Shown here: positions 45,904-57,048 of the stretch, one piece after another
Layout: each line of letters opens with the position of its first letter
Numbering within the stretch: position 1 is the stretch's first letter
Source: Thiopseudomonas sp.
GTDB taxonomy: Bacteria > Pseudomonadota > Gammaproteobacteria > Pseudomonadales > Pseudomonadaceae
DNA length: 64,000 nucleotides
Assembly: GCA_018384595.1 (NCBI GenBank)
Contig: JAHAYO010000043.1
Span: 1 to 64,000 of the forward strand
Reading direction: 5' to 3'
The notes under the pieces: generated by a model
The model's input: only the letters and a program-made list of their open reading frames with translations
The model's database searches: none
Told to the model about the DNA's origin: nothing
Translations under genes and position numbers: made by a program

Positions 45904-48651
45904 ATGGGTGAACTCGCCAAAGAAATCCTGCCGATCAGCATCGAAGACGAAATGCGCCAGTCCTACCTTGATTACGCCATGAGTGTAATTGTGGGACGTG
46001 CACTGCCCGATGCCCGAGACGGTCTGAAACCAGTCCACCGCCGCGTGCTCTTTGCCATGAAAGAGCTGGGCAACGACTGGAACCAGCCCTACAAAAAATC
46101 CGCTCGCGTGGTCGGTGACCTCATCGGTAAATATAACCCGCATGGTGACATCGCCGTATACGACACCATTGTGCGTATGGCGCAGCCGTTTTCGCTGCGT
46201 TACATGCTGGTGGATGGGCAGGGTAACTTTGGTTCGGTGGATGGCGATAACGCCGCCGCCATGCGATACACCGAAGTGCGCATGGCCAAACTGGCGCACG
46301 AGCTGCTGGCGGACCTAGAAAAAGAAACCGTGGATTGGGTGCCCAACTATGACGGCACCGAGCAGATTCCCGAAGTACTGCCAAGCAAGGTGCCCAACCT
46401 GCTGATCAACGGTTCTTCCGGTATTGCCGTGGGCATGGCGACCAACATTCCGCCGCACAATCTGAATGAAGTCATCGATGGCTGCCTAGCGCTGATTGCC
46501 AATCCGCAGCTGTCGGTCGATGAGCTGATGCAGTTCATTCCCGGCCCAGATTTCCCCACCCACGGCATCATCAATGGCCGTGCCGGCATTATCGAGGCCT
46601 ATCGCACGGGCCGTGGTCGCGTGCACATCCGCGCCCGTGCTGAAATCGAGAATATCGATAAGGCCGGCGGACGTGAGCAGATCGTTGTCACCGAAATCCC
46701 TTACCAGGTCAACAAGGCTAAGCTGATCGAAAAAATCGCCGAGCTGGTCAAGGAAAAGAAAATCGAGGGCATCAGTGAGCTGCGTGACGAGTCCGACAAG
46801 GACGGCATGCGCATTGTAATTGAGCTGCGCCGTGGCGAAGTGGCTGAGGTTGTATTGAATAACCTCTATGCCCAAACGCAGATGCAAACCGTGTTTGGCA
46901 TTAACAACGTGGCGCTGGTGGATGGCCAGCCGCGTCTGCTCAACCTCAAGGACATGCTTGAGGTGTTTGTGCGTCACCGCCGTGAAGTGGTCACCCGCCG
47001 TACCGTGTACGAGCTACGCAAGGCGCGTGAGCGTGGTCATATTTTGGAAGGCCAGGCAGTTGCGCTGTCCAACATTGACCCAGTGATTGAGCTGATTAAA
47101 AACTCGCCAACCCCAGCCGAGGCGAAAGAGCGTCTGATTACCACTGCATGGGAATCCAGCGCTGTGGCGGCGATGGTTGAGCGTGCCGGTGCCGAGTCCT
47201 GTCGTCCTGAAGGGCTGGACGAACAGTACGGCATGCGCGAGGGTAAATATTATCTGTCGCCAGAACAGGCCCAAGCCATTCTTGAGCTGCGTCTGCACCG
47301 TCTGACCGGCCTTGAACATGAGAAGTTGCTGGCCGAATATCAGGAAATCCTGCAGCTGATTGGCGAGCTGCTGATTATTTTGGGCAGCGAAGAGCGTTTG
47401 CTGGAAGTGATCTGTGAAGAGCTGCAACAGGTCAAGGCCGATTTTGGCGACGTCCGTCGTACTGAAATCGTTGCCTCTCAGGTAGACCTGACCATTGCCG
47501 ACCTGATTCCCGAAGAAGAGCGCGTGGTAACCATTTCCCATGGCGGCTACGCCAAGAGCCAGCCGCTGGAAACCTACCAGGCACAGCGCCGTGGCGGTCG
47601 CGGTCGCTCGGCCACCGGCGTCAAAGATGAAGACTATGTCGAGCATTTGTTGGTAGCCAACAGCCATGCCACGCTGTTGTTGTTCTCTAGCAAGGGCAAG
47701 GTGTACTGGCTGCGCACCTTCGAGATTCCCGAGGCGTCGCGTGCTTCCCGTGGCCGGCCGATGGTCAATCTGCTGCCGCTGGAAGAAGGTGAACGCATCA
47801 CCGCCATGCTGCAAATCGACCTAGACGCCTTGAAAGCCCAAGCTGATGCCGAGGGTTTGAATGACGAGGATATGCCGGAACTGGCGGATGCAGTGGAAGA
47901 GGTGGAGAGCGACGAAGCCGATGACGGTATGGAGTACGACGAGGCGGACGGTGCCTACATCTTTATGGCCACCGCTAAGGGTACGGTGAAGAAAACCCCG
48001 TTGATCCAGTTTAGCCGCCCGCGCACCTCCGGCCTGATTGCCCTGCGTTTGGAAGAGGGCGACACCCTGATTGCCGCTGCCATCACCGATGGCTCCAAAC
48101 ACGTGATGCTGTTTTCCGATGGCGGCAAGGTTATTCGCTTCAAGGAAAGCAAGGTACGCCAGATGGGTCGTACCGCGCGCGGCGTGCGTGGTATGCGCCT
48201 GCCCGTCGAGCAGCAATTGATCTCCATGCTAATTCCTGAGAGCGATGCCTACATTCTTACGGCCTCTGAAAACGGCTATGGCAAGCGTACGGCGCTGGAC
48301 GAATTCCCGCTGCGTGGGCGTGGTGGTCAGGGCGTGATTGCCCAAGTACAGAACGAGCGTAACGGCAAGCTGGTGGGTGCGGTTCAGGTACAGGACGGCG
48401 AAGAAATCATGCTCATCACCGACCAAGGCACACTGGTGCGCACCCGCGTTGATGAAGTCTCCAGCCAGTCGCGCAATACCCAGGGGGTGACCCTGATCCG
48501 CCTGACCAAGGGTGAAAAGCTGGTGGGTCTGGAGCGGGTGCAGGAGCCTTCCGGTGGGGACGATGACGACTTTGACGCCGAGGCTGAAGCCAGCGGTGAC
48601 CACGACAGCAGTAACGACAACAGCACAGATGCAACCGAAAATCAGGAATAA
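45904..48651 (+). CDS. gyrA: DNA gyrase subunit A
   Basis: A 915-residue type IIA topoisomerase subunit. The catalytic Tyr122 is in AAAMRYTE. The QRDR reads [12 protein letters not shown]: residue 83 is Ile (ATC at 46150-46152; Thr in Pseudomonas, Ser in E. coli), residue 87 is wild-type Asp, and residue 78 is Asn where His is almost invariant. The C-terminal DNA-wrapping blades carry the GyrA box ([10 protein letters not shown]) and an acidic insert (about 640-680) as in Pseudomonas, with an Asp/Ser-rich tail. With GyrB it introduces negative supercoils. Confidence 0.97.
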   Translation: MGELAKEILPISIEDEMRQSYLDYAMSVIVGRALPDARDGLKPVHRRVLFAMKELGNDWNQPYKKSARVVGDLIGKYNPHGDIAVYDTIVRMAQPFSLRYMLVDGQGNFGSVDGDNAAAMRYTEVRMAKLAHELLADLEKETVDWVPNYDGTEQIPEVLPSKVPNLLINGSSGIAVGMATNIPPHNLNEVIDGCLALIANPQLSVDELMQFIPGPDFPTHGIINGRAGIIEAYRTGRGRVHIRARAEIENIDKAGGREQIVVTEIPYQVNKAKLIEKIAELVKEKKIEGISELRDESDKDGMRIVIELRRGEVAEVVLNNLYAQTQMQTVFGINNVALVDGQPRLLNLKDMLEVFVRHRREVVTRRTVYELRKARERGHILEGQAVALSNIDPVIELIKNSPTPAEAKERLITTAWESSAVAAMVERAGAESCRPEGLDEQYGMREGKYYLSPEQAQAILELRLHRLTGLEHEKLLAEYQEILQLIGELLIILGSEERLLEVICEELQQVKADFGDVRRTEIVASQVDLTIADLIPEEERVVTISHGGYAKSQPLETYQAQRRGGRGRSATGVKDEDYVEHLLVANSHATLLLFSSKGKVYWLRTFEIPEASRASRGRPMVNLLPLEEGERITAMLQIDLDALKAQADAEGLNDEDMPELADAVEEVESDEADDGMEYDEADGAYIFMATAKGTVKKTPLIQFSRPRTSGLIALRLEEGDTLIAAAITDGSKHVMLFSDGGKVIRFKESKVRQMGRTARGVRGMRLPVEQQLISMLIPESDAYILTASENGYGKRTALDEFPLRGRGGQGVIAQVQNERNGKLVGAVQVQDGEEIMLITDQGTLVRTRVDEVSSQSRNTQGVTLIRLTKGEKLVGLERVQEPSGGDDDDFDAEAEASGDHDSSNDNSTDATENQE

Positions 48652-48657
48652 ACAGCC

Positions 48658-49743
48658 ATGACCACACGAGCCTACAATTTTTGTGCGGGACCGGCAGCGC
48701 TGCCGGAAGAAGTACTGAAACAAGCGCAAGCAGAACTGCTGGACTGGCAGGGGCGCGGCCTGTCGGTCATGGAAATGAGCCACCGCAGTAGCGATTATGT
48801 GGCCATTGCCGAAGCCGCCGAACAGGATTTGCGCGACCTGATGCAGATTCCCGCGCACTATAAAGTGATGTTTGTACAGGGCGGTGCCAGTCAGCAGTTT
48901 GCCCAGATTCCGCTCAATTTTCTGCCAGAAACTGGCGTGGCTGACTATGTAGATACCGGTATCTGGTCCAGAAAAGCCATTGAAGAAGCGCGCCGTTTCG
49001 GCAACATCAACATTGCTGCCAGCGCCAAAGCGCAGGATTACTTTGCCATTCCCGGCCAGAACGACTGGCAGTTGCGTCAAGATGCCGCTTACCTGCATTA
49101 CTGCACCAACGAAACCATTGGTGGCCTGCAATTTGACTGGGTTCCGCAAACCGGCTCCGTGCCGCTGATTGCCGATATGTCGTCCGATATTCTGTCGCGC
49201 CCAGTCGATGTCAGTCAGTTCGGCATGATTTATGCCGGCGCGCAGAAGAATATCGGCCCCAGCGGGCTGGTGGTGGTGATTGTGCGTGAAGACCTGCTGG
49301 GCCATGCCCGCAGCAGCTGTCCAACCATGCTGGATTACAAAACCGCCGCTGATAATGGCTCTATGTACAACACGCCGGCGTGTTTTTCTTGGTACCTGTC
49401 CGGCTTGGTGTTCAAGTGGCTGAAAGCCCAAGGCGGGCTAGAGGCCATGGCCAAAATCAACCACGAAAAACAGCGCCGTCTGTATGCATACATCGACAGC
49501 AGCGATCTGTACAACAACCCGGTCAGTCAGAGCGCGCGCTCGTGGATGAACGTGCCTTTCACCTTGGCGGATGCCGCGCTGGACAAAGCGTTTTTGGCCG
49601 GTGCCGAAGAGCGTCGCCTACTCAACCTAAAAGGTCACCGTTCAGTGGGCGGCATGCGTGCCTCCATCTACAACGCGGTGCCGCTTGCGGCCATCGACGC
49701 ACTGATTGATTACATGAAAACATTTGAAAAGGAACGCGGCTGA
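48658..49743 (+). CDS. serC: Phosphoserine aminotransferase
   Basis: A 361-residue class V aminotransferase. It opens with YNFCAGPAALPEEVL, and the PLP lysine is in MIYAGAQKNIGPSGLVVVI. The C-terminus has VGGMRASIYNAV. It acts in serine synthesis and in the PLP pathway (4-phosphohydroxy-threonine). It begins 6 nt after gyrA and its stop overlaps the pheA start by one base. Confidence 0.97.
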   Translation: MTTRAYNFCAGPAALPEEVLKQAQAELLDWQGRGLSVMEMSHRSSDYVAIAEAAEQDLRDLMQIPAHYKVMFVQGGASQQFAQIPLNFLPETGVADYVDTGIWSRKAIEEARRFGNINIAASAKAQDYFAIPGQNDWQLRQDAAYLHYCTNETIGGLQFDWVPQTGSVPLIADMSSDILSRPVDVSQFGMIYAGAQKNIGPSGLVVVIVREDLLGHARSSCPTMLDYKTAADNGSMYNTPACFSWYLSGLVFKWLKAQGGLEAMAKINHEKQRRLYAYIDSSDLYNNPVSQSARSWMNVPFTLADAALDKAFLAGAEERRLLNLKGHRSVGGMRASIYNAVPLAAIDALIDYMKTFEKERG

Positions 49744-50837
49744 TGAGCGAACAGGAACTGCAAGCACTGCGCATGCGCATTGACTCGTTGGACGGCAAAA
49801 TTCTAGAGCTGATCAGCGAGCGTGCTCGATGTGCGCAAGAAGTGGGCAGGGTCAAGCTGACTGGGCTTAAAGAAGGCGAGCAAGCGGTATTTTACCGCCC
49901 CGAGCGCGAAGCCCAAGTGCTCAAGCGCATCATGGAGCTAAACAAAGGGCCTTTGGGCGACGAAGATATGGCGCGACTGTTTCGCGAAATCATGTCTGCC
50001 TGTCTAGCGCTGGAGCAGCCTCTGCAGGTGGCTTATCTGGGGCCAGAGGGCACCTTTTCCCATGCCGCCGCGCTCAAGCACTTCGGTCATGCGGTCAAGG
50101 CCAAGCCGATGGCGGCGATTGACGAGATCTTCCGTGAAGTGGTGGCGGGTGCCGTTAGTTATGGCGTAGTGCCAGTGGAAAACTCTACCGAGGGTGCCAT
50201 CAATCACACGCTGGACAGCTTTCTGGAGCATGACATCGTCATCTGTGGCGAGGTCGAGCTGCGTATTCACCACCACCTGCTGGTGGGTGAAAACACCAAG
50301 ACGGATCGGATCACCCGCATCTATTCCCATGCCCAGTCACTGGCTCAGTGCCGCAAGTGGCTGGATGCCCATTTCCCTAATGTGGAGCGGGTAGCCGTGG
50401 CCAGTAACGCCGAAGCGGCACGCCGCGTAAAGGGCGAGTGGAACAGCGCTGCTATTGCCGGTGATATGGCCGCCCAGCTGTACGAACTGAGCATACACGC
50501 CGAAAAAATCGAAGACCGTCCCGACAACTCCACCCGTTTCCTGATCATCGGCGGTCGCGACGTACCGGCTTCTGGCGACGACAAAACCTCGGTGATTGTC
50601 TCGGTTAGCAACAAGCCGGGCGCCTTGCACGAGCTGCTGATCCCGTTCCATGAAAATGGCGTTGACCTGACCCGTATCGAAACGCGTCCGTCGCGCAGCG
50701 GCAAATGGTCGTATGTGTTCTTTATCGACTTTTTGGGCCACCAGAACGACCCGTTGGTTAAGGATGTACTGGAGAAAATTGTCAGTCAGTCCAGCGGTGT
50801 CAAGGTGCTGGGCTCCTATCCTAAAGCTGTTCTTTAA
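49743..50837 (+). CDS. pheA: Bifunctional chorismate mutase / prephenate dehydratase (P-protein)
   Basis: A 364-residue enzyme. The AroQ chorismate mutase is residues about 1-90 (RMRIDSLDGKILELISERARCAQEVGRVK), prephenate dehydratase about 95-270 (VAYLGPEGTFSHAAALKHFG, VPVENSTEGAINHTLD, NSTRFLIIG) and an ACT domain to the end (NKPGALHELLIPFHENGVDLTRIETRPS). The ACT domain gives phenylalanine feedback control. Confidence 0.96.
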   Translation: MSEQELQALRMRIDSLDGKILELISERARCAQEVGRVKLTGLKEGEQAVFYRPEREAQVLKRIMELNKGPLGDEDMARLFREIMSACLALEQPLQVAYLGPEGTFSHAAALKHFGHAVKAKPMAAIDEIFREVVAGAVSYGVVPVENSTEGAINHTLDSFLEHDIVICGEVELRIHHHLLVGENTKTDRITRIYSHAQSLAQCRKWLDAHFPNVERVAVASNAEAARRVKGEWNSAAIAGDMAAQLYELSIHAEKIEDRPDNSTRFLIIGGRDVPASGDDKTSVIVSVSNKPGALHELLIPFHENGVDLTRIETRPSRSGKWSYVFFIDFLGHQNDPLVKDVLEKIVSQSSGVKVLGSYPKAVL

Positions 50838-50852
50838 GCGCGAGAAACTTGC

Positions 50853-51977
50853 ATGAGCTGTGATTTCCTGCAACAGGCCCGCACCCCGGTGCAAAAACTG
50901 TCGCCTTATGTGCCTGGCAAACCGGTCGATGAACTGGCCCGCGAGCTGGGCCTGAACCCAGCCGACATTATCAAGCTGGCCAGCAATGAAAACCCGCTGG
51001 GGCCCAGCCCTTTGGCGCTGGACGCCATTGAAAAGGCACTGCCTGAGCTGACCCGCTACCCAGATGGCAATGGTTTTGAACTCAAGCAGGCACTGGCCGG
51101 CCACTACGGCCTAGATGCTGCTCAGGTGACCTTGGGCAATGGCTCCAACGATGTGCTGGAACTGGTGGCCAAGGCTTGGCTGGAGCCTGGAAACAACGCA
51201 GTCTTCAGCCAGTACGCCTTTGCCGTGTACCCGATTGCCACGTTGGCAGCCGGTGCCGAGTGCCGTGAAGTGCCGGCCAAAGAGCATGGCCATGATCTGG
51301 ACGCTATGCTGGCGGCGATGGATGCCAATACTCGGGTCGTGTTTATTGCTAACCCCAATAATCCGACCGGCACTTGGTTTGATATCAATGCGCTGGAGCA
51401 GTTTCTGGCTGCCGTACCCGAGCAGGTGCTGGTGGTGCTGGATGAGGCCTATATCGAATACGCATCCAGCTCCGAGTTGCCGGACGGGGTGAAATACCTC
51501 GCGCGCTACCCCAACCTGATTGTGTCGCGCACCTTCTCCAAGGCCTACGGTTTGGCGGCACTGCGGGTGGGTTACGCCTTATCGTCGCCGCAGGTGGCGG
51601 AGGTGTTAAATCGCGTGCGCCAGCCGTTCAACGTTAATAGCCTAGCGCTGGCGGCGGCCTGTGCGGCGCTGAACGACGAGGACTACCTGTTCCGTAGCCG
51701 GTTGGCCAACGATCAGGGCATGGCCCAGCTGGAATGCGGGCTGGAAGCACTGGGACTGGAGTGGATTCCATCCAAAGGCAATTTTATTGCCATCAACTTC
51801 AAGCGCGATGCCGCTGCCATCAACCAAGCGCTGCTGGAGCGCGGCGTGATTGTGCGGCCGGTGGCGGGTTACGGCATGCCGGAGTTTTTGCGGGTTTCCA
51901 TTGGCACCCACGAAGAAAATGCACGTTTTCTCGGTGTGCTGCGCCAGGTGCTGACTGATGCAAGCGCAACCCACTGA
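50853..51977 (+). CDS. hisC: Histidinol-phosphate aminotransferase family enzyme (HisC2 type)
   Basis: A 374-residue class I/II PLP aminotransferase with ASNENPLGPSPLALDAIE, NPNNPTGTWFD, LDEAYIEY and the PLP lysine in SRTFSKAYGLAALRVGYALSS. Located between pheA and tyrA-aroA it is the Pseudomonas hisC2 position, where it probably transaminates aromatic as well as histidinol substrates. Its last 20 nt overlap tyrA. Confidence 0.93.
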   Translation: MSCDFLQQARTPVQKLSPYVPGKPVDELARELGLNPADIIKLASNENPLGPSPLALDAIEKALPELTRYPDGNGFELKQALAGHYGLDAAQVTLGNGSNDVLELVAKAWLEPGNNAVFSQYAFAVYPIATLAAGAECREVPAKEHGHDLDAMLAAMDANTRVVFIANPNNPTGTWFDINALEQFLAAVPEQVLVVLDEAYIEYASSSELPDGVKYLARYPNLIVSRTFSKAYGLAALRVGYALSSPQVAEVLNRVRQPFNVNSLALAAACAALNDEDYLFRSRLANDQGMAQLECGLEALGLEWIPSKGNFIAINFKRDAAAINQALLERGVIVRPVAGYGMPEFLRVSIGTHEENARFLGVLRQVLTDASATH

Positions 51978-54192
51978 GACGCCGCTGACCGGCCAGTTGA
52001 CGGTTGTCGGCCTGGGACTAATTGGCGCGTCCTTTGCTAAAGCGGCGCGCGAGCTGGGTTTGTGTCGCGAAGTGGTGGGTGTTGATAGTAATGCCGGCAC
52101 CTGCCGCACTGCGCTGCAATGCGCGGTTGCCGACCGCACCACCAGCAGCTTGCAAGAAGGCTGCGCAGGCGCGGATGTCATTTTGCTGGCTGTGCCTGTG
52201 TTGACCGCCGGCGGCATACTGCAGCAACTTGCCGGCTTGCCCGAGGCCCGCACCGCCGTGATCAGCGATGTGGGCAGCGTCAAGGGCGTATTTGAGCGGG
52301 CAGCGCGGCAGGCATTTGGTGAATTACCAGCCGGACTGGTGCCGGGGCACCCCATTGCTGGCTCCGAGCGCAGCGGTGTCACGGCAGCCAATACCGGTTT
52401 GTTTCGCCAGCACAAAGTAATCCTTACCCCGCACGCCGGCAGCAGCACACAGGCGGTTACGCTGATTACCCAGTTGTGGCAGCGCATGGGTGCGGATGTC
52501 GAGCACATGAGTGTGCAACAGCACGACCGCGTGCTGGCAGCCACCAGCCACCTGCCACATCTGCTGGCCTTTGGTCTGGTGGATTCGCTGGCGCGACGCG
52601 ACGAAAATCTCGACATTTTCCGCTACGCAGCCGGTGGCTTTCGCGACTTTACTCGCATCGCCGCTAGCGATCCGCAAATGTGGCACGACATTTTTCTGTC
52701 CAACCGCGATGCCGTATTGCAGCAGCTGGACGCCCTGACCGACGACTTGGCCACCTTGCGCCAAGCGATGGAGCAGGGCGATGGACGATACCTGATGGGG
52801 GTCTTCACCCGTGCCCGCGTGGCGCGTGAACACTTCAGTACGATTTTGGCTCAACGGGCTTATATGCAAACCATGGATAAAGAACTGATTTTTGTGGCAC
52901 AGCCGGGCGGTAGCGCCAACGGCACCATTCGCGTGCCGGGCGACAAGTCGATTTCCCACCGCACCATCATGCTGGGCTCGCTAGCCAAGGGCACCACAGA
53001 AGTGGACGGCTTTTTGGAAGGCGAAGATGCACTGGCCACCATCCAAGCGTTTCGCGATATGGGTGTGGTTATCGAAGGGCCGGTCGAAGGTCGGGTAGTG
53101 ATCCATGGCGTTGGCCTGCACGGCTTGCAGCCACCGCCGGGCCCCATCTATGTGGGCAACTCGGGCACCACCATGCGCCTGCTGTCCGGTATTTTGGCCG
53201 GCCAAGCATTCGACACCACCCTGACGGGCGATGCGTCATTGAGCAAACGGCCGATGAACCGCGTCGCCCAGCCGTTGCGCGACATGGGCGCGGTGATCGA
53301 AACCGGCCCTGAAGGCCGTCCGCCGCTGACCATTCGTGGCGGCCAATCGCTGACCGGCATGCACTATGACATGCCGATGGCCAGCGCCCAGGTTAAGTCC
53401 TGCTTGCTGCTGGCGGGCCTGTATGCCGCCGGTAGTACGTCAGTCAGCGAGCCTGCGCCCACCCGCGATCACTCCGAGCGCATGCTGCAGGGGTTTGGCT
53501 ATCCGGTGGAGGTGCACGGTTCTGTGGCCAAGCTGGAAAGCGGACACCAGCTGTCGGCTACTCGCATCGAGGTGCCGGCTGATATTTCTTCGGCAGCCTT
53601 CTTTTTGGTTGCGGCCAGTATTGCCGAAAATGCCGATGTCACCCTGGAGCACGTTGGCATTAACCCGACCCGTACCGGCGTGATCGACATACTCAAGCTA
53701 ATGGGTGCCGATATCAGCATCGAGCGGGTGCGCGTGATCGGTGGCGAGCCGGTGGCCGATCTGCGCGTGCGCAGTGCGCAGCTCAAGGGCATCGAAATTC
53801 CCGAAGCGCTGGTACCGCTGGCGATTGACGAATTTCCGGTGCTGTTCATTGCTGCTGCCTGCGCAGAAGGGCGCACCATTCTGCGCGGTGCCGAAGAGCT
53901 GCGGGTTAAAGAATGCGACCGTATCGAGGTGATGGCCGATGGTCTGCGTACTTTGGGTGTGCAGGTAGAAACCCTGCCCGACGGCATCATTATTGAGGGC
54001 GGCCCCATGGGCGGTGGCGAAGTTTGGGCCCATGGCGACCATCGCATTGCCATGTCGTTTAGCGTGGCTTCGCTGCGTGCCAGCCAGCCGATTCGCATTC
54101 ATGGTAGTCAGCATGTGGCGACATCCTTCCCCAATTTTCTGCAACTTTGCGCCCGTTTGGGCATGCGCGTGAGCGCGGAGGTCGGCCAATGA
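51958..54192 (+). CDS. tyrA-aroA: Prephenate dehydrogenase / 3-phosphoshikimate 1-carboxyvinyltransferase fusion
   Basis: A 744-residue fusion. Residues about 1-295 are the NAD(P)-dependent TyrA ([41 protein letters not shown]). From residue 306 it is EPSP synthase ([64 protein letters not shown]). This fused form is a Pseudomonadales hallmark. It joins the last common chorismate step to the tyrosine branch. Confidence 0.96.
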   Translation: MQAQPTETPLTGQLTVVGLGLIGASFAKAARELGLCREVVGVDSNAGTCRTALQCAVADRTTSSLQEGCAGADVILLAVPVLTAGGILQQLAGLPEARTAVISDVGSVKGVFERAARQAFGELPAGLVPGHPIAGSERSGVTAANTGLFRQHKVILTPHAGSSTQAVTLITQLWQRMGADVEHMSVQQHDRVLAATSHLPHLLAFGLVDSLARRDENLDIFRYAAGGFRDFTRIAASDPQMWHDIFLSNRDAVLQQLDALTDDLATLRQAMEQGDGRYLMGVFTRARVAREHFSTILAQRAYMQTMDKELIFVAQPGGSANGTIRVPGDKSISHRTIMLGSLAKGTTEVDGFLEGEDALATIQAFRDMGVVIEGPVEGRVVIHGVGLHGLQPPPGPIYVGNSGTTMRLLSGILAGQAFDTTLTGDASLSKRPMNRVAQPLRDMGAVIETGPEGRPPLTIRGGQSLTGMHYDMPMASAQVKSCLLLAGLYAAGSTSVSEPAPTRDHSERMLQGFGYPVEVHGSVAKLESGHQLSATRIEVPADISSAAFFLVAASIAENADVTLEHVGINPTRTGVIDILKLMGADISIERVRVIGGEPVADLRVRSAQLKGIEIPEALVPLAIDEFPVLFIAAACAEGRTILRGAEELRVKECDRIEVMADGLRTLGVQVETLPDGIIIEGGPMGGGEVWAHGDHRIAMSFSVASLRASQPIRIHGSQHVATSFPNFLQLCARLGMRVSAEVGQ

Positions 54193-54857
54193 GCCAGGTT
54201 CCTGTGATTACCATTGATGGTCCCAGTGGCTCCGGCAAAGGCACGGTGACCGCACTGGTTGCTGCTCATTTTGGCTGGCAGGTGCTGGACTCCGGCGCTA
54301 TCTATCGTGTACTGGCCTTGGCTGCTGAACAAAGCGGCATTGCGCCCACCAACGAAGCCGCCCTGCGCACCATGGCGCTGCAACTGCAGGTGCAGTTTGT
54401 AGACGGCAAAACTTTGCTTAATGGTGCTGACATCAGCCGCGCCATCCGCAACGAAACCGTGGGTGCCTATGCCTCACAAATTGCGGCATTGCCGGGCGTG
54501 CGTGAGGGGTTGTTGCAACGCCAGCGCGATTTTCGCCTAGCGCCCGGTCTGGTTGCTGATGGCCGCGACATGGGGACAGTGGTGTTCGCCGATGCGCAGC
54601 TCAAGGTTTTCCTCACCGCTAGCGCCGAAGAGCGGGCACGCCGCCGTTATTTGCAGTTGAAGAACGCGGGGCATTCTGTTAGTCTCCCCGACCTTGTGGA
54701 AGAGATACGTGCACGCGATGAGCGTGACACCGGTCGTGAAGTGGCTCCGCTCAAGCCGGCCGATGATGCCGTAGTGCTGGATTCAACCACCTTGACGATT
54801 GAGCAGGTTGTAGAACGCATCCTGGCCGAAGCCACCGCAAGGGGCTTGGCAGGCTAA
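54189..54857 (+). CDS. cmk: Cytidylate kinase
   Basis: A 222-residue NMP kinase with P-loop [37 protein letters not shown] and the lid [13 protein letters not shown]. It phosphorylates CMP and dCMP. ATG 54189 overlaps the aroA stop (ATGA); the longer ORF-track start is inside aroA. Confidence 0.96.
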   Translation: MSQVPVITIDGPSGSGKGTVTALVAAHFGWQVLDSGAIYRVLALAAEQSGIAPTNEAALRTMALQLQVQFVDGKTLLNGADISRAIRNETVGAYASQIAALPGVREGLLQRQRDFRLAPGLVADGRDMGTVVFADAQLKVFLTASAEERARRRYLQLKNAGHSVSLPDLVEEIRARDERDTGREVAPLKPADDAVVLDSTTLTIEQVVERILAEATARGLAG

Positions 54858-54871
54858 GCGTTTACAAGTAG

Positions 54872-54915
54872 CACAGGTCACAACCCAGACTCAGTTGGAT
54901 CTGTGTTTTTATTTA
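54872..54915 (+). terminator. Terminator-like hairpin between cmk and rpsA
   Basis: CACAGGTC pairs with GATCTGTG (one G-U pair), with an additional inner CAAC/GTTG pairing, followed by TTTTT and a T-rich run. It probably attenuates read-through from the aro-cmk genes into rpsA. Confidence 0.6.
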
Positions 54916-54975
54916 TAAACCCGCATTGTCTGGAATGTGGATGGGTCAGTCCGACCCTTAAACGCAGGATTAAAC

Positions 54976-56655
54976 ATGAGCGAAAGCTTTGCAGAACTCT
55001 TTGAAGAAAGCCTTAAATCCCTGGACATGCAGCCGGGCTCCATCATCACCGGTATCGTGGTTGATATCGACGGTGATTGGGTAACCGTACACGCCGGTCT
55101 GAAGTCCGAGGGCGTCATCCCCGTTGAGCAGTTCTACAACGAACAAGGCGAACTGACCATCGCCGTGGGTGACGAAGTCAGCGTTGCGCTGGATGCGGTT
55201 GAAGACGGTTGGGGTGAAACCAAGCTGTCCCGCGAAAAAGCCAAGCGCGCCGAATCCTGGCTGGTTCTGGAAGCCTCTTTCAACGCCGAGGAAGTGGTTA
55301 AGGGTATTATCAATGGCAAGGTCAAAGGTGGTTTCACCGTTGACGTCAATGGTATCCGTGCGTTCCTGCCAGGTTCTCTGGTCGACGTGCGCCCTGTGCG
55401 TGACACCACCCACCTTGAAGGTAAAGAGCTGGAATTCAAGGTCATCAAGCTGGACCAGAAGCGCAACAACGTGGTGGTTTCCCGCCGCAGCGTTCTGGAA
55501 GCTGAAAACAGTGCCGAGCGCGAGCAGCTGCTGGAAAACCTGCAGGAAGGCCAGCAGGTCAAAGGTATTGTCAAGAACCTCACCGACTACGGTGCATTTG
55601 TCGACCTGGGCGGCGTAGACGGTCTGCTGCACATCACCGACATGGCTTGGAAGCGCATCAAGCATCCTGGCGAAATCGTCAACGTTGGCGACGAAATCGA
55701 CGTCAAAGTGCTGAAGTTCGACCGCGAGCGCAACCGCGTTTCCCTGGGTCTGAAGCAACTGGGTGAAGATCCATGGGTAGCTATCAAAGCCCGTTACCCA
55801 GAAGGCACCCGCGTCAATGCCAAGGTCACCAACCTGACCGATTACGGCTGCTTCGCTGAGCTGGAAGAAGGCGTCGAAGGTCTGGTACACGTGTCCGAAA
55901 TGGACTGGACCAACAAAAACATCCACCCATCCAAAGTGGTACAGGTGGGTGACGAAGTTGAAGTTCAGATTCTGGACATCGACGAAGAGCGTCGCCGCAT
56001 TTCTCTGGGTATCAAGCAGTGCATTGCCAACCCATGGGAAGAGTTCTCCAGCCGCTTCAACAAGGGCGACAAGATCTCCGGCACCATCAAGTCCATCACT
56101 GACTTCGGTATCTTCATTGGTCTGGATGGCGGCATCGACGGTCTGGTTCACCTGTCCGACATCAGCTGGCACGAAGCCGGTGAAGAAGCGGTACGCAACT
56201 ACAAGAAAGGCGACGAGCTGGAAACCGTCATCCTGTCTGTTGACCCTGAGCGCGAGCGCATTTCCCTGGGTGTCAAGCAGCTGGAAGACGATCCGTTCTC
56301 CAGCTACGCTTCACTGAACGAGAAGGGCAGCGTTGTCCGTGGTACCGTGAAGGAAGTTGATGCCAAAGGCGCTATCGTTGTTCTGGCTAACGATGTTGAA
56401 GCCGTACTGAAAGCCTCCGAAATCAGCCGCGATCGCGTTGAAGACGCCCGCAACGTGCTGAAAGAAGGCGAAGAAGTTGAAGCTAAAATCATCAACATCG
56501 ACCGCAAGTCCCGCGTTATCAACCTGTCCATCAAGTCTAAGGACGTTGAGGACGAGAAAGACGCGATGAAGGAACTGCGCAAGCAGGAAACCGAAGCTGC
56601 CGGTCCGACCACCATTGGTGATCTGATCCGTCAGCAAATGGAAGGCCAGAACTAA
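54976..56655 (+). CDS. rpsA: 30S ribosomal protein S1
   Basis: A 559-residue protein with six S1 RNA-binding repeats; repeats 3-6 are the clearest ([100 protein letters not shown]). S1 melts mRNA structure during initiation. ATG 54976 starts at the family [24 protein letters not shown] hairpin (54943-54957) precedes the start and may serve S1 autoregulation. Confidence 0.97.
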   Translation: MSESFAELFEESLKSLDMQPGSIITGIVVDIDGDWVTVHAGLKSEGVIPVEQFYNEQGELTIAVGDEVSVALDAVEDGWGETKLSREKAKRAESWLVLEASFNAEEVVKGIINGKVKGGFTVDVNGIRAFLPGSLVDVRPVRDTTHLEGKELEFKVIKLDQKRNNVVVSRRSVLEAENSAEREQLLENLQEGQQVKGIVKNLTDYGAFVDLGGVDGLLHITDMAWKRIKHPGEIVNVGDEIDVKVLKFDRERNRVSLGLKQLGEDPWVAIKARYPEGTRVNAKVTNLTDYGCFAELEEGVEGLVHVSEMDWTNKNIHPSKVVQVGDEVEVQILDIDEERRRISLGIKQCIANPWEEFSSRFNKGDKISGTIKSITDFGIFIGLDGGIDGLVHLSDISWHEAGEEAVRNYKKGDELETVILSVDPERERISLGVKQLEDDPFSSYASLNEKGSVVRGTVKEVDAKGAIVVLANDVEAVLKASEISRDRVEDARNVLKEGEEVEAKIINIDRKSRVINLSIKSKDVEDEKDAMKELRKQETEAAGPTTIGDLIRQQMEGQN

Positions 56656-56673
56656 TCTGGGCTGACCATGGGT

Positions 56674-56706
56674 AAAAAAGGGGGTGCCAAGTGCATCCCC
56701 TTTTTT
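56674..56706 (+). terminator. Rho-independent terminator after rpsA
   Basis: AAAAAAGGGGGTGC pairs with GCATCCCCTTTTTT (one G-U pair), loop of 5 nt. A strong stem with T tract closing the rpsA transcript. Confidence 0.93.
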
Positions 56707-56731
56707 ATGCCTGTTATACAGAGGAAGCAAA

Positions 56732-56980
56732 ATGCTTGAATGCAGGCTATACAGCACCTTGGGCTGTCATTTATGCGACGAGGCCGAGCAGGTATTGCAA
56801 CCGCTTCTGAGCCTATTGCCGCTGCAAATCGAATGGGTGGACATTGCTGAGCGTGAAGACTGGGTTGAGCGCTATGGCGTGCACATACCGGTATTGGCAC
56901 GGCTGGACACCGACGCTGAGCTGTTCTGGCCCTTTACCACGCAGCAGGCGTGGGAGTTTTTGGGTGGGGCTGCGCAGTAG
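56732..56980 (+). CDS. Glutaredoxin-like protein (DUF836 type)
   Basis: An 82-residue thioredoxin-fold protein. The Cys motif GCHLCDEAEQVL near the N-terminus is followed by a strand-rich middle (LQIEWVDIAER) and the cis-Pro element IPVLARLD. Such proteins are often unassigned reductases. ATG 56732 has GAGGAAG. ihfB, which normally follows rpsA, is absent. Confidence 0.85.
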   Translation: MLECRLYSTLGCHLCDEAEQVLQPLLSLLPLQIEWVDIAEREDWVERYGVHIPVLARLDTDAELFWPFTTQQAWEFLGGAAQ

Positions 56981-57048
56981 ATGATGCGCTTAGCCAGCAC
57001 AATGCTCAGCTGCACGGCATGACTCTGCCATTGCACGCAGCACAGTCA

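Noticed and set aside
47014-47814. 266-codon minus-strand ORF inside gyrA
   Set aside because: A shadow of gyrA with no family match.
48229-49431. 400-codon minus-strand ORF opposite gyrA/serC
   Set aside because: It spans two well-supported plus-strand genes; composition reflects codon bias of the sense genes.
54970-56172. 400-codon minus-strand ORF opposite rpsA
   Set aside because: It mirrors the S1 repeats on the other strand, has no recognisable domain or Shine-Dalgarno, and rpsA is unambiguous.
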